Positions 1-9,867 of a DNA stretch of 64,000 nucleotides are shown in pieces. Numbering within the stretch: position 1 is the first letter of the stretch; every line of letters begins with the position of its first letter. The notes under the pieces are model-generated. The model was not told where the DNA came from, did no database searches, and worked only from the letters and a program-made list of their open reading frames with translations. The stretch lies in assembly GCA_963717445.1 (NCBI GenBank), contig OY970334.1:1-64000 (forward strand). Direction: 5' to 3'. The translations under genes were made by a program, and so were the position numbers. The stretch is from JAGVPT01 sp963717445 (lineage in GTDB: Bacteria; Bacteroidota; Ignavibacteria; UBA10030; UBA8401).

Positions 1-876
1 CTTGTCACTGGGGTTGATTCAAGTACGTCTGCGCCGACCGGCGGGCTTATCGATATCGACGGTCATTTCAATGATTGGCAAGGAATAGTCCCGCAAGCTC
101 CAGGCCCGAGTTATGCTTGTCCGGATTTGGATGCGGATCTGATCAATGTCTGGGCAACCAACGACACGAGTAATCTGTATTTAAGCTATCAAGTTGCAGG
201 CACCCTCGACGCGTCGACTCATTTCTACCATATTTTCATCGATGTCAACTATAACGCCCTCGGCGGGAAGACAGGCTATGTCTATAATGACAGTGCTTCG
301 ATCGGAGCCGGATACATGGTTGAAAACAGTTCGTTTTGGAAATACAATGGAAGCGGAGGGTCAGACTGGTCTTGGGTTGCTGCTTCCGGAATGAATACGG
401 CCGACAGCGGTGGGAGGACTGAGCTAAGCATACCGCTGAATGTCCTTTTTCAAAGTGATTCCAACAAGACCGTAGCATTTCTTCTGGATGTCAACCAAGC
501 ATCGTCGCCTTATTCAGTATTGGATATAGCTCCCTACAACTATCAGACTCAATGCTATGTGTATCGGGTCAATAGCTTGACCGCTGTTGACGAGCAAAGG
601 CTCAGTTTCCCCTCATCATATTCACTTTCTCAAAATTATCCGAATCCATTCAACCCGACAACAGAGATTCAATACCGGCTGCCCAAAGCAAGTCTTGTTA
701 AGATCCAGGTTTACAATGTGGTCGGCCAAGAGGTAGCAACACTTGTTAACGAGAGTGAAAGCGCTGGGTCTCGCATCGTAAGATTCGATGGAGAAAATCT
801 TTCCAGCGGGGTCTACTTTTATTCGATTCATGCAGATAACTTCTCGTCCGTAAAAAAAATGTTGTTATTGAAATGA
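1..876 (+). CDS. T9SS-secreted protein with CBM9-like domain, 5' end outside window
   Basis: The frame is open from base 1 with no start, so the gene begins upstream of the window; 291 codons are visible. The visible N-terminal part has the pattern IDGHFNDW followed by beta-rich segments (LYLSYQVAG, FHIFIDVN-like), which resembles family 9 carbohydrate-binding (CBM9/DOMON-like) modules. The last ~85 residues are a type A T9SS sorting domain: SLSQNYPNPFNPTTEI, a VYNVVGQEVATL strand and a final GVYFYSI...KKMLLLK. Proteins with this tail are exported by Sec, cross the outer membrane through the type IX system and lose the tail. A TonB-dependent receptor gene follows 82 bp downstream. The export tail is certain; the sugar-binding role is inferred. 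Confidence 0.85.
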   Translation, partial: LVTGVDSSTSAPTGGLIDIDGHFNDWQGIVPQAPGPSYACPDLDADLINVWATNDTSNLYLSYQVAGTLDASTHFYHIFIDVNYNALGGKTGYVYNDSASIGAGYMVENSSFWKYNGSGGSDWSWVAASGMNTADSGGRTELSIPLNVLFQSDSNKTVAFLLDVNQASSPYSVLDIAPYNYQTQCYVYRVNSLTAVDEQRLSFPSSYSLSQNYPNPFNPTTEIQYRLPKASLVKIQVYNVVGQEVATLVNESESAGSRIVRFDGENLSSGVYFYSIHADNFSSVKKMLLLK

Positions 877-958
877 ATGCCGGACACATTCAGGCATTGA
901 TAAACGATAAGCGTTGTCTCAAATGTTTCGAGTCAATAAGGCAAAGGAGCATTTCATA

Positions 959-3886
959 ATGGAAAAAAGAGCTACCATCGTTCTCGGCGTTGTTGTTCTT
1001 ATTTTCTTATTCGGGAGTGTTGTCGCAGATGCAGCAGGGAACAGGAATATCAGCGGCAGTGTAAGAGATGCCCAGACGGGGGGGGTGCTTCCCGGGGCCA
1101 ATGTGTTGATCGTTGGGACAAGCCTTGGCGGTGCATCGGACATCAATGGAAGATTCGTGATTCTCAACGTTCCTCCGGGCTCGTACACACTTCGCGCATC
1201 GTACCTCGGTTACAAGCCGAAGGAAGCCTCTATCCAGGTCGCGGGAGATGCAGATGTGAAGATTGATTTCAAGCTTGGGGCTGTTGCCATAGAAGGAAAA
1301 GAAGTGATCGTGACGGCTCAGGTGGCCGGACAGAATTCGGCAATCAACCAACAGCTCGCCTCGGATCAGATCGTGGATGTGGTTTCGGCGGTGAAAATTC
1401 AGGAGCTTCCGGACGCAAACGCAGCCGAATCGGTGGGGAGGCTCCCCGGCGTCTCCCTGATCAGGAATGGCGGAGAAGCGACCGAAGTGGTGATCCGCGG
1501 GCTCCAGCCCAAATATAATATGATCATGGTGGATGGGATTCAGATGTCTTCATCGGATCCGAATGACCGGAGCACCGACCTCAGCTCGATCTCGTCAAAT
1601 ATGCTGGAAGGCATTCAGGTCTCAAAATCGGTGACTCCGGACATGGACGCCAGTGTCATGGGAGGGACGGTGAACTTTGAGCTGCGCGAAGCGCAGGTGA
1701 AAGAACCGGGTGTTCCTCAGCTCGGTCTTCTTGCGCAGGGGGGCTACAACAATCTGTCGGATGCGTATAACAAGTATAATAACTACAAATACGTAGGAAG
1801 CGTTGAAGATCGGTTATTGGACGACCGGTTGGGTGTTTTTGCACAAGCTGCTATTGAGAGAAAGAATTTGACATCCAATGAGTTAGGAGCATCCTACACC
1901 CACGCAGGAAACAGTACCTCTCAATACTATACGACGGGACTGGACCTTTATGATATTCCCCGCGATATCCAAAGAGCAAACGGCGCATTGGTTGTGGACT
2001 ATAAGCTTCCGGAGGGGAAAATTAAGTTTTCGAACTTTTTAAGCTCAAACACTTCGACCACGCTCGACCGGGAAGAAGATTTTGACATAGCGGACAATCA
2101 GCATCTCTATAATCTGTCAAACACAGGGAGCCTATCGCACAGTGCCACCGATGGCCTCGATTTCGAACAACAACTGCCGATTTTCCAAATTGACGCAAAA
2201 GTCTCGAACACGTATTCGGATACAAAGGACCCGAATGATTGGTCGGTAAATTTTTTGCAGCAATCTGCGGGCCTGGGTCAGTTTAATAACGTGGGGAACG
2301 TCAATCCGCAGGATGTTCCAAAAGCAGCCAACAACGATCTTTCGAGAACCATAATCAACCTGATATCAACGAGCAATAGTTTTTCAAAGGAGCGTGCCAC
2401 GACGGGGTCGCTGGACTTAAAGACGGACATCAATTTCTCCGATGCAGTCAGTGCTGATGTTAAATTTGGAGGCATGTATAGGTATTTGACAAGGGCGTAT
2501 ACCTACGAGCTCTATAATGGCGGCGGGCTTCAGTTTGGAGATGCAGGATATGTCAACCAGTTGATCCTTTCGCAGTTCTCGCTCCCTGCGAATCTCCAGT
2601 ATAATATCCCCCTCTCGGATTTCGCCGACCCATCGTTCAATTACGGCAAGTTCCTGAACGGCAACTACAGCATGAATACGCCGTTGAACAGCGGGATGCT
2701 TGCAGAGATGGCAAATGTTGTACGTCAGAACGCTGCGGCAATCGCGGCCAATAATGGGACTGCCGCCTATGGACGCAACAACTTCTTATCGACGACGAAC
2801 AATTATTCCGGGACGGAGGATCAATCGGCGTTCTACGTGATGTCGACGGTGAACATTGGTTCGGAGATCACAGTGATTCCGGGTGTGCGCTACCAGGATA
2901 TCCGGACCGATTATACCGGAGCTCGCGGCATCGAAAGCCGCTTATCGTTCAATGCCTATAATTATTACGACACTACCGTGGCACAGGACCATGGCTACTG
3001 GCTTCCGGATGTGTCGTTGAGATATAAACCGCTTTCCTGGTTTGATGTTCGCCTTTCGTACACGAACACATTGGCGTATCCGGACTACAATGCGATTATC
3101 CCGAGGATTGACGTTGGTACGGGTGCGATTGCATGGAATAATTACAAATTAGTTCCATCGCAGTCGAAGAATTATGACGTGTATTTTTCCTTCTATGATA
3201 ACTCGGTCGGATTGTTGACCGTCGGACCCTTCTTAAAGCAGATCACCAATCTTATCTATCCCTGGACTTTCTACGCTTCGGGAACCAACGCATCACCGTA
3301 CTTCCCGCCCGGCTTACTGGGAACATCGACTCCATCGGGAACATATAGCGTGAGTACCTTTGTGAATGACTCGTATCAGATTAACAACTACGGATTGGAA
3401 CTGGATTGGCAGACACATTTCTGGTATCTGCCCGGAGTGTTCTCAGGATTACTATTTAATATTAACTACACCCATATCTTTTCGAAGGCTCAATATCCGT
3501 TCGTCAATATAGCAACAAACGGCCGGTCAACAAACTACGTCGACACATCCTTTACAGACCGGCTTTTGGATCAGCCCGATAATATCGTCAATCTTTCTCT
3601 AGGATATGATGATCAAGGCTTTTCAATCCGCGTTTCTATGTTATACCAGGCAGATATTTTCACGGGAGTTAATTACTGGCCTCAATTGAGGTCTAACACC
3701 TCCGCCTATACGCGCTGGGATCTTGCCGTCAAGCAGGAATTACCATGGTCCGGTCTTCAGTTATACGGAGATCTCAACAATATCAACGGGGCAAACGATA
3801 TTAGTGTCATCCAGGGGGGTGGCGTACCGATATCTGAACAAGATTATGGTTTTACGGTTGCCGTAGGCCTGCGTTGGAGCTTGTAA
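959..3886 (+). CDS. TonB-dependent outer-membrane receptor (SusC-like)
   Basis: The product has 975 residues. The start is set at ATG 959 because AAAGGAG at 943-949 lies 9 bases upstream and a signal peptide follows at once (hydrophobic VLGVVVLIFLFGSVVADA). Residues ~30-110 are a carboxypeptidase-regulatory-like beta-sandwich (ISGSVRDAQTGG, PPGSYTLRASYLGYKP), ~130-240 the plug (RLPGVSLIRNGG, VVIRGLQPKYNMIMVDGI), and the rest a 22-strand-type barrel ending in an aromatic residue pattern (VAVGLRWSL). Such receptors use TonB energy to move large substrates across the outer membrane. With glycosidase genes downstream, a glycan or oligosaccharide substrate is likely but not shown. No SusD homologue is next to it. 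Confidence 0.93.
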   Translation: MEKRATIVLGVVVLIFLFGSVVADAAGNRNISGSVRDAQTGGVLPGANVLIVGTSLGGASDINGRFVILNVPPGSYTLRASYLGYKPKEASIQVAGDADVKIDFKLGAVAIEGKEVIVTAQVAGQNSAINQQLASDQIVDVVSAVKIQELPDANAAESVGRLPGVSLIRNGGEATEVVIRGLQPKYNMIMVDGIQMSSSDPNDRSTDLSSISSNMLEGIQVSKSVTPDMDASVMGGTVNFELREAQVKEPGVPQLGLLAQGGYNNLSDAYNKYNNYKYVGSVEDRLLDDRLGVFAQAAIERKNLTSNELGASYTHAGNSTSQYYTTGLDLYDIPRDIQRANGALVVDYKLPEGKIKFSNFLSSNTSTTLDREEDFDIADNQHLYNLSNTGSLSHSATDGLDFEQQLPIFQIDAKVSNTYSDTKDPNDWSVNFLQQSAGLGQFNNVGNVNPQDVPKAANNDLSRTIINLISTSNSFSKERATTGSLDLKTDINFSDAVSADVKFGGMYRYLTRAYTYELYNGGGLQFGDAGYVNQLILSQFSLPANLQYNIPLSDFADPSFNYGKFLNGNYSMNTPLNSGMLAEMANVVRQNAAAIAANNGTAAYGRNNFLSTTNNYSGTEDQSAFYVMSTVNIGSEITVIPGVRYQDIRTDYTGARGIESRLSFNAYNYYDTTVAQDHGYWLPDVSLRYKPLSWFDVRLSYTNTLAYPDYNAIIPRIDVGTGAIAWNNYKLVPSQSKNYDVYFSFYDNSVGLLTVGPFLKQITNLIYPWTFYASGTNASPYFPPGLLGTSTPSGTYSVSTFVNDSYQINNYGLELDWQTHFWYLPGVFSGLLFNINYTHIFSKAQYPFVNIATNGRSTNYVDTSFTDRLLDQPDNIVNLSLGYDDQGFSIRVSMLYQADIFTGVNYWPQLRSNTSAYTRWDLAVKQELPWSGLQLYGDLNNINGANDISVIQGGGVPISEQDYGFTVAVGLRWSL

Positions 3887-4044
3887 GATCTTCATTTGGC
3901 TTGTGAAAATGAATAATAGAACTCCAAAAATTGTGCCCGCCGTACGTTGAAATGTGGAGCGTGTTATGGATTCAATCGAATTATACGAAGTTAAGCGTTG
4001 AGATAGTATGTCTAACTAAAAGGAAGGAGGGATCAATACGCAGT

Positions 4045-4104
4045 ATGTCGAATGTTTTACATTTTTGTTTCAAACACTTTTTACATGAAAGGAGTCCTTT
4101 GTGA
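4045..4104 (+). CDS. possible 19-residue leader peptide 1
   Basis: A short ORF starts at ATG 4045, 14 bases after a strong AGGAAGGAGG Shine-Dalgarno-like block (4021-4030). Its product would be MSNVLHFCFKHFLHERSPL. Its TGA stop (4102-4104) overlaps the GTG start of a second short ORF (4101). It has no recognisable function and could be chance; the strong ribosome-binding block and the overlap make translational coupling into the downstream T9SS gene plausible. Confidence 0.3.
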   Translation: MSNVLHFCFKHFLHERSPL

Positions 4105-4182
4105 AAAATCCGTTATTCTTGGATTCTTTTTCTGATTTACCTCAAACAATTTTCAATTGAAAGGAGTCTTTCCGTGAAAAAC
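4077..4182 (+). repeat. tandem duplication of a translation-start region
   Basis: Two blocks 73 bp apart match: one around 4085-4107 (TGAAAGGAGTCCTTTGTGAA) and one around 4157-4180 (TGAAAGGAGTCTTTCCGTGA), each preceded by a TTTT-rich run. Both contain a Shine-Dalgarno sequence and a GTG start followed by AAAAA. The second is the start of the 581-residue T9SS protein. Confidence 0.7.
4101..4160 (+). CDS. possible 19-residue leader peptide 2
   Basis: GTG 4101 follows GAAAGGAGTC at a normal distance and encodes MKNPLFLDSFSDLPQTIFN, ending in TGA 4158-4160. The stop overlaps the Shine-Dalgarno region (GAAAGGAG) of the real gene at GTG 4174. The start region is a near copy of that gene's own start region, so this ORF most likely arose by tandem duplication of the initiation site. 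Whether it is translated is unknown. Confidence 0.35.
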   Translation: MKNPLFLDSFSDLPQTIFN

Positions 4183-5919
4183 ATAATCGCAACAGTGATC
4201 ATTGCTGTAAGTGTTATGTTCGTTGTCTCGACCAGCACAGCATTAGCCGGCCCGACCGATACACTCGTTGTCTACGCCAGTGGGCTGCCTCTGGACCAGG
4301 TTATTAATAGCGATACTACTTCTACAGGCTTGCAAGCACACGGTGCGTATAAACTCGTTTCGTTAGATACGACCTATATATTTTTAGGCCCTGCATCGGT
4401 GAAGTCTAGTATAGCGGTCATCGGAGTGTTGGGAAGTAATGGAAAACCGCCCTGTGTGCAGCCGGGCGTTCTTGGCGATGGTTCCTTACCTTACTATTTA
4501 TTTGTCATGAACGGAGTTCATACTGTAGGAACGTTTCAGAATCTTTATCTTACCGGTCTAGCGACAAACAATACTATCAACCAGTTGAATACAAATGGTG
4601 TTGGGGCGCTGATACAGTTATCGGCAGATTCTATCAAATGCCACGTAGATAATGTTGTCTTTTCAGATTTTCCAGAGGCAATGATAAGTTATAGTGGAAA
4701 CTGGTGTGACATCTTCGTAACAAACTGCAAGTTCAGAAACGGAGTATCAGCCACTGCATGGTATTCCGGGGAAGCGGTACGAAACCAATATAATACCGCT
4801 CCCACCGATTCATTAGTCATGAAGTACAATACTGTGTTCGCGATAAATTCGTATGCTGCGGGCCCTGTTACAGTCACCATGGTCAACTATTTCGAATTCT
4901 CCCATAATAATGTGATGGATATCTTTCAAAACCCGTTCTGGATTTTTAACGTCACGAATGCCAAGGTTGACAACAATGTGTTTTATGCCAACTGGATGGG
5001 CGGAGTTACCACGACTGAATATACCGGTTATTGGGATCAACTATGGTCGATAGAAATTGGCTCAATCATCGACTTGGATACACTTGATATAGCGAAAGCC
5101 AAAGTGTTTGACCCCGCGGATTCGGCAAATGCAAACATCAGATGGTTAGCCGAGGCCAAGAGGAATATTGAAGTCAAAAACAATGCGTATTTTATGCCCA
5201 CGGCAGTGACAAATTTTTGGACTGCCTGGGATGATACCGCTCATGGCGCCGATTCAATCTACACTCCCGGCTGGATGGATGCTCGAACCACGAACATGTT
5301 CACCGACAAAACACATTGGCCCGGACTTGTTCAGTCGGGCAATATGAATGTCGACCCCGGATTTGGCCCATCGATTGGCCAAATAGTTAATAGTGGCCAA
5401 GGGGATGGTGTCGGTGAGTTCCAGTATTTCACGGACATCAGGACGAATTCAGCATCGACGGATATTTATGGATACCAGCTTGCAAGTGTAACCGGCAATA
5501 ATTGGACCCCCGCATGGCCGCTTCCGGAAGCGACGGATATGAAATACACCAACAGTTCTTTAAAAACCGGTGCAACCGATCAATATCCAATCGGTGATCC
5601 ATATTGGTTTAACGGGGTAACCGGCGTTGCTGTCGCCCCTAAGGCGGTACCACATGCATTTACCCTGTCCGAAGCGTATCCGAATCCTTTCAACCCGAGC
5701 ACGAATGTCCAGTACACTCTCCCGGCATCGGGAAGCGTCAGTCTGAAAGTGTACAACGTTCTCGGCCAGCTCGTGAAAACACTCGTTGATAACGAGCATC
5801 AAGAAGCAGGGACATACACCGTTCGTATCGACATGTCGAATGTCACGAGTGGCGTATACTTCTATACTCTTGAGCAGGGTCAGAATCGGCTCGTTCACAA
5901 AATGATGTTGTTAAAGTAA
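4174..5919 (+). CDS. T9SS-secreted beta-helix (pectin-lyase-like) protein
   Basis: 581 residues from GTG 4174, chosen because AAGGAG lies 8-9 bases upstream and a clean signal peptide follows (MKNIIATVIIAVSVMFVVS, cleavage near ALA-GP). Residues ~90-300 show short repeating strands with N/D-rich turns (FQNLYLTGL, VDNVVFSDF, FVTNCKFRNG, FEFSHNNVMDI, KVDNNVFYAN), the look of a right-handed parallel beta-helix of the pectin-lyase superfamily. The C-terminus is a T9SS type A sorting domain (AYPNPFNPSTNVQYTLP, GVYFYTLEQG, KMMLLK). Many such proteins bind or cleave acidic polysaccharides, but no catalytic residues can be assigned here. It sits between the TonB receptor and glycosidases, so a glycan-related surface role is inferred. 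Confidence 0.85.
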   Translation: MKNIIATVIIAVSVMFVVSTSTALAGPTDTLVVYASGLPLDQVINSDTTSTGLQAHGAYKLVSLDTTYIFLGPASVKSSIAVIGVLGSNGKPPCVQPGVLGDGSLPYYLFVMNGVHTVGTFQNLYLTGLATNNTINQLNTNGVGALIQLSADSIKCHVDNVVFSDFPEAMISYSGNWCDIFVTNCKFRNGVSATAWYSGEAVRNQYNTAPTDSLVMKYNTVFAINSYAAGPVTVTMVNYFEFSHNNVMDIFQNPFWIFNVTNAKVDNNVFYANWMGGVTTTEYTGYWDQLWSIEIGSIIDLDTLDIAKAKVFDPADSANANIRWLAEAKRNIEVKNNAYFMPTAVTNFWTAWDDTAHGADSIYTPGWMDARTTNMFTDKTHWPGLVQSGNMNVDPGFGPSIGQIVNSGQGDGVGEFQYFTDIRTNSASTDIYGYQLASVTGNNWTPAWPLPEATDMKYTNSSLKTGATDQYPIGDPYWFNGVTGVAVAPKAVPHAFTLSEAYPNPFNPSTNVQYTLPASGSVSLKVYNVLGQLVKTLVDNEHQEAGTYTVRIDMSNVTSGVYFYTLEQGQNRLVHKMMLLK

Positions 5920-5949
5920 TTGCATTCTTTCTCCTCTCCTACTATCATA

Positions 5950-5972
5950 GGGGGCACCAAGGCGGTGCCCCC
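5950..5972 (+). terminator. strong GC hairpin after the beta-helix gene
   Basis: GGGGGCACC (5950-5958), a 5-base loop and GGTGCCCCC (5964-5972) form a perfect 9-bp stem 31 bases after the stop codon. There is no clear T-run, so it may act as a processing or partial termination site. Confidence 0.55.
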
Positions 5973-6133
5973 TGTGATTGCGTTACGAACATTCGAATTC
6001 CGCTCAGCATGAGGACAGTGGAGATTGAAATTCACCGCCGGCGTTTTCCATTTATCACCAAAATATGGGATGAAAAGACCTCGGCCATACATGTGAAAGC
6101 TCCCGTAACAAATATGGAAAACGCGCAATTGAC

Positions 6134-8419
6134 ATGATGAAGATGTTTGTCGGAAGGTTATCCATTCTATTGTTGATGAACATAGCATTCGGAATGATGA
6201 ATGCTGCCGGAAGAAGTGCTGCCCTTGCCGCAGAGCGCATCCCGTCGAATTCGGCCGCTTTGGAATTCGTGCAAGGAGAACAAACTCTTCCCTTAACAAC
6301 GGATCAACAGAAAATTCCGTTGAGGATTGGAAATACGCGCATTGAAATCAGAGTTTATAGAGACATGAGTTTTCAGATCGCTTCATCGAATGGAGCTAAA
6401 TCTAACTGGAGCATTCTGACTTCCAAACCTGGATACTTATCGACAATCAGACTTGCAAATGCCGAGAATCCGGAGAAACTCCACATAGTGCCTGGATCTC
6501 TAACCGCAAAAATTGCTCAAACGATCTATGGAACAAGCAAAATCATCTCATTGACAGCGCAATCTCAGAACTCAACATTATCTCAACGTTTTACATGCAT
6601 CCTTCCAAATGACCTCAGTAACGTGATCATCTGTGAATCGTCGCTGAAGGATGAAAGCGACGCGCCGATCGAAGTACGTTCGTATGCCATGCTGAGCAGT
6701 TTATTGGACGCGAAGAAATTTGGCGCAGACAGTTCGTATAAATTTTGGAGCTTTCAAGGGGGAAGTTATCCGGAGCGGTACGACTGGATATTTCCACTAT
6801 CGGCAAACTACCAGCGGACAAATTATCAGGGAATGAACGCCCCCGATTACGGCGGAGGAATGCCTGTGGTTGACTTGTGGACAAAAAGCGCGGGAATAGC
6901 TTTTGCTGTCATTAATGAAGAACCGCAATTAGTCTCATTGCCGGTGAAGGCGACGAGCTCAGGCACCGTTTCATTCTCCATTGAAGATTCAAACAAGATC
7001 GTGATCAGGCCGCATGAGTCGGTTGAGTTGGTCCGCTGCGCATTGATCTCGCATCGCGGCGATTTTTTTAACCCCCTAAAGACCTACTCTCAATTAATGC
7101 AAGCAAAAGGTTCTTCTTATCCAAGAGCGCCGTCCGATGCATTTCAGCCTGAATGGTGTGCGTGGGGATATGAAAGAGATTTTACCAAGGAGCAGATTCT
7201 AAAAAGCCTCCCGACTGTGAAGAAGCTTGGCTTTGGCTGGGTGACGATCGACAATGGCTGGCAGAATAATGTAGGAGATTGGCAGCCGAATCGAGCCAAA
7301 TTTCCGGGTGGCGAAGCTGATTTTAAGGCATTTATCGATTCGATACACTCCTGCGGATTAAAGGTCCGGCTCTGGTGGTGTCCACTTGCCGCTCAGGATT
7401 CTGCGTACAGCGTTAAACATTACCCGTCGAGGATGAATGAGTACGGGATGAATGTTCAAACCAATGTGGCGCTGGCGCATCCAGATTGGTTCATTCTTGA
7501 CACCAGCGGCAACCGAGTTCAAGTATCGTGGTGGAACGCGTATTCACTTTGTCCTGCGCTCGAGGAAGTAAGGACGTACTATAAGGACTTTACCAGGAAA
7601 GCGATAGCCGAATGGAAAATCGACGGTTTCAAGATGGATGGCCAGAACTTGAATATGGTTCCGGAATGTTACGATCAATCTCATCATCATAGCCGCTCAT
7701 CGGCATCTTGCACTTCTGTTCCGGATTTCTTCCGGGACATCTATACCACGGCAACATCGTTGAACAGCTCATTCGTGATTCAACTCTGTCCTTGCGGCAC
7801 GAATTTCTCAATCTACAATTTGCCGTTTGTCAATCAGACCGTTGCGTCGGATCCGCTCAATTCGTGGCAGGTACGGCTGAAGGGGAAAACATTCAAGGCG
7901 TTATACGGAAGCAGCACCGAATCGTACAGCGGCGATCATGTCGAGCTCACCAATCGAAAATGGGACAATGAGAAACACAAGTTTATCGTGGATGGCAAAG
8001 TAGATTTTGCATCCACGTTGGCGGTCGGCGGCGTTCCGGCATCGAAGTTTACGATTAACGGGATAGAGCAGAAAGATTCGACCCTTGCGCTGGATCGATC
8101 GGCGTTGGAGTATTACGAACGGTGGCTCGGAATTTACAACAGAGAAAAATTTGCTGAAGGCGAATATCTCAACCTTTACGATATTGCTTTTGATAAACCG
8201 GAAACGCACCTCATCAAAAAAGGCAATACGTATTACTATTCTTTTTTCTCTGACGGCCATTTCAACGGCAAAGTTGAGTTGCGGGGTCTAGCGAAAGGGG
8301 AATATACGGCAACCGATATTTATTCGGGCAAAGTTCTCTCGAAAGTTACATCGGATATTCCTGATATCAACATCCATTTTGATCGGTGCATGATCGTTAA
8401 AGTTATGAGGAACGAGTAA
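6134..8419 (+). CDS. secreted alpha-galactosidase-like glycoside hydrolase (GH36/clan D)
   Basis: 761 residues with an N-terminal hydrophobic export segment (LSILLLMNIAFGMMNAAG). After a beta-sandwich domain, a TIM barrel begins near residue 340 (WCAWGYERDFTKEQIL, GFGWVTIDNGWQNN, GDWQPNRAKFP). The clan-D nucleophile motif is seen as DGFKMDG near residue 499, in place of the common KWD; a Cys-rich segment (QLCPCGTN) follows. A small beta domain closes the protein. The family hydrolyses terminal alpha-galactosides with retention. ATG 6134 has no good Shine-Dalgarno; ATG 6137 is an alternative. The stop overlaps the next start (TAATG), so the two are translationally coupled. Confidence 0.85.
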   Translation: MMKMFVGRLSILLLMNIAFGMMNAAGRSAALAAERIPSNSAALEFVQGEQTLPLTTDQQKIPLRIGNTRIEIRVYRDMSFQIASSNGAKSNWSILTSKPGYLSTIRLANAENPEKLHIVPGSLTAKIAQTIYGTSKIISLTAQSQNSTLSQRFTCILPNDLSNVIICESSLKDESDAPIEVRSYAMLSSLLDAKKFGADSSYKFWSFQGGSYPERYDWIFPLSANYQRTNYQGMNAPDYGGGMPVVDLWTKSAGIAFAVINEEPQLVSLPVKATSSGTVSFSIEDSNKIVIRPHESVELVRCALISHRGDFFNPLKTYSQLMQAKGSSYPRAPSDAFQPEWCAWGYERDFTKEQILKSLPTVKKLGFGWVTIDNGWQNNVGDWQPNRAKFPGGEADFKAFIDSIHSCGLKVRLWWCPLAAQDSAYSVKHYPSRMNEYGMNVQTNVALAHPDWFILDTSGNRVQVSWWNAYSLCPALEEVRTYYKDFTRKAIAEWKIDGFKMDGQNLNMVPECYDQSHHHSRSSASCTSVPDFFRDIYTTATSLNSSFVIQLCPCGTNFSIYNLPFVNQTVASDPLNSWQVRLKGKTFKALYGSSTESYSGDHVELTNRKWDNEKHKFIVDGKVDFASTLAVGGVPASKFTINGIEQKDSTLALDRSALEYYERWLGIYNREKFAEGEYLNLYDIAFDKPETHLIKKGNTYYYSFFSDGHFNGKVELRGLAKGEYTATDIYSGKVLSKVTSDIPDINIHFDRCMIVKVMRNE

Positions 8420-9849
8420 TGAACTTGAAGAACTATGTCAGCGTATGCTGTCTATCAGTGGTGATGCTCTATTCATCAGGCATCAGTCAGGTCACTGTTA
8501 TCTATAAACCCTCGAACGAAGTCTTGCGCAATCCCGAGAGGGGATTTTATACCGAGCTCACCTCTCAGGCGGAACAGTCACCGCTTACTCCCGCCTCGCT
8601 GGCAGAAATCAAGGCGCACGGAGAGTCATTGATCCTAAGGATGTATTATTTGAAATCTTTTAGAGACACGCCGTTAAGCGACTCTGAGCTGTCGATCATT
8701 AAGAATGATTTCATTACGGTGCGGCAGGCGGGGATGAAGTGCATTCCGCGATTTGCGTACAGCGAGAACATCGGCCAGCAAGATGCGCCGTTGAACGTCG
8801 TGCTTGATCACATCGCTCAATTGAAGCCGATACTCCAAAAAAATTCCGACGTCATTGCTGCGATGCAAGCTGGGTTTGTCGGAGCGTGGGGGGAAGGACA
8901 TTCTTCGACAAATGGATTGGATGAAGTTGCCAATAGGAAAAAGATCTTAGTTGCAATGCTCGATGCCCTTCCCGCGGACAGGATGATCCAGGTTAGAACG
9001 CCCCGTTACAAAAGAGAAATGTTCAACAGAATGCTTCCGATTGCAAAATCGGAGGCGTTTAACGAGGCAATGTATTCGAGGATTGGGCATCATAACGACT
9101 GTTTTCTCGCGAACTGGAACGACTATGGCACATACGTCGACACGGTCGAAGAAGAAGATTTTCTTTCAAAAGATTGCCTATACGTTCCGATGGGAGGCGA
9201 GACGTGCAACCCGAGCTCATTCAGCGACTGCGTCAATTCACTCTATCAGATGAAGAAACTTCATTGGTCCTTTTTGAACAGCGGGTATCATCGTGCCGTG
9301 GTGAACGGTTGGAAGACCAACGGCTGTTTTGACGAAATTGCAAAGAAGCTGGGATACCGTTTTCAGCTTCTGAGCGGAGTATTCGACAACTCGTCAAGGC
9401 CGGGGGCCGGCTTTCATTACAGTATTCGCTTGACAAACACCGGTTTTGCGTCATTATTTAACCCGCGGGACGTTGAGCTCATCATCCAGCATCAATCGAA
9501 AAAGATCGGATATTTAGTTAAACTTCCGGACGATCCGCGATTCTGGCAGCCCGGAGACACCGTGAGCCTTTCTGGCATTGCCGGTTTGCCGGACGATATG
9601 CCGAGCGGATCGTATGATATCTATTTGAATCTTCCGGACCCGGCTCCACAGCTTCATTATGAGCCCGACTATTCAATTCGGTGCGCCAACGACAACACAT
9701 GGGATGCGAATTCAGGATACAACAAGCTCAATTGTGTATTGAAGATAGCATCAGGCAGAGGGGAAACGATGTATACAGGACTTTATTATTTTCAGCCCCT
9801 CGAAGTGCCTGAAAAAAATAAAGAAAAGAAGCACGACAACAAAAATTAG
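8419..9849 (+). CDS. secreted DUF4874-DUF4832 protein
   Basis: 476 residues with a signal peptide (VCCLSVVMLYSSGISQ). Residues ~25-190 match DUF4874 (NPERGFYTEL, LRMYYLKSFRDTPLS, AGFVGAWGEGHSS), and ~200-440 match DUF4832 (SGYHRAVVNGW, GFASLFNPRDVELI, YDIYLNLPDP). The first part resembles a TIM-barrel glycoside-hydrolase fold with acidic residues at strand ends (GAWGEGH), the second a beta-sandwich. Function is not established for the family; position between two alpha-galactosidase-like genes and coupling to the first suggest work on the same glycan. The C-terminus is very lysine-rich (KNKEKKHDNKN). Confidence 0.82.
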   Translation: MNLKNYVSVCCLSVVMLYSSGISQVTVIYKPSNEVLRNPERGFYTELTSQAEQSPLTPASLAEIKAHGESLILRMYYLKSFRDTPLSDSELSIIKNDFITVRQAGMKCIPRFAYSENIGQQDAPLNVVLDHIAQLKPILQKNSDVIAAMQAGFVGAWGEGHSSTNGLDEVANRKKILVAMLDALPADRMIQVRTPRYKREMFNRMLPIAKSEAFNEAMYSRIGHHNDCFLANWNDYGTYVDTVEEEDFLSKDCLYVPMGGETCNPSSFSDCVNSLYQMKKLHWSFLNSGYHRAVVNGWKTNGCFDEIAKKLGYRFQLLSGVFDNSSRPGAGFHYSIRLTNTGFASLFNPRDVELIIQHQSKKIGYLVKLPDDPRFWQPGDTVSLSGIAGLPDDMPSGSYDIYLNLPDPAPQLHYEPDYSIRCANDNTWDANSGYNKLNCVLKIASGRGETMYTGLYYFQPLEVPEKNKEKKHDNKN

Positions 9850-9867
9850 AACGGAACTCTCAAGAAA

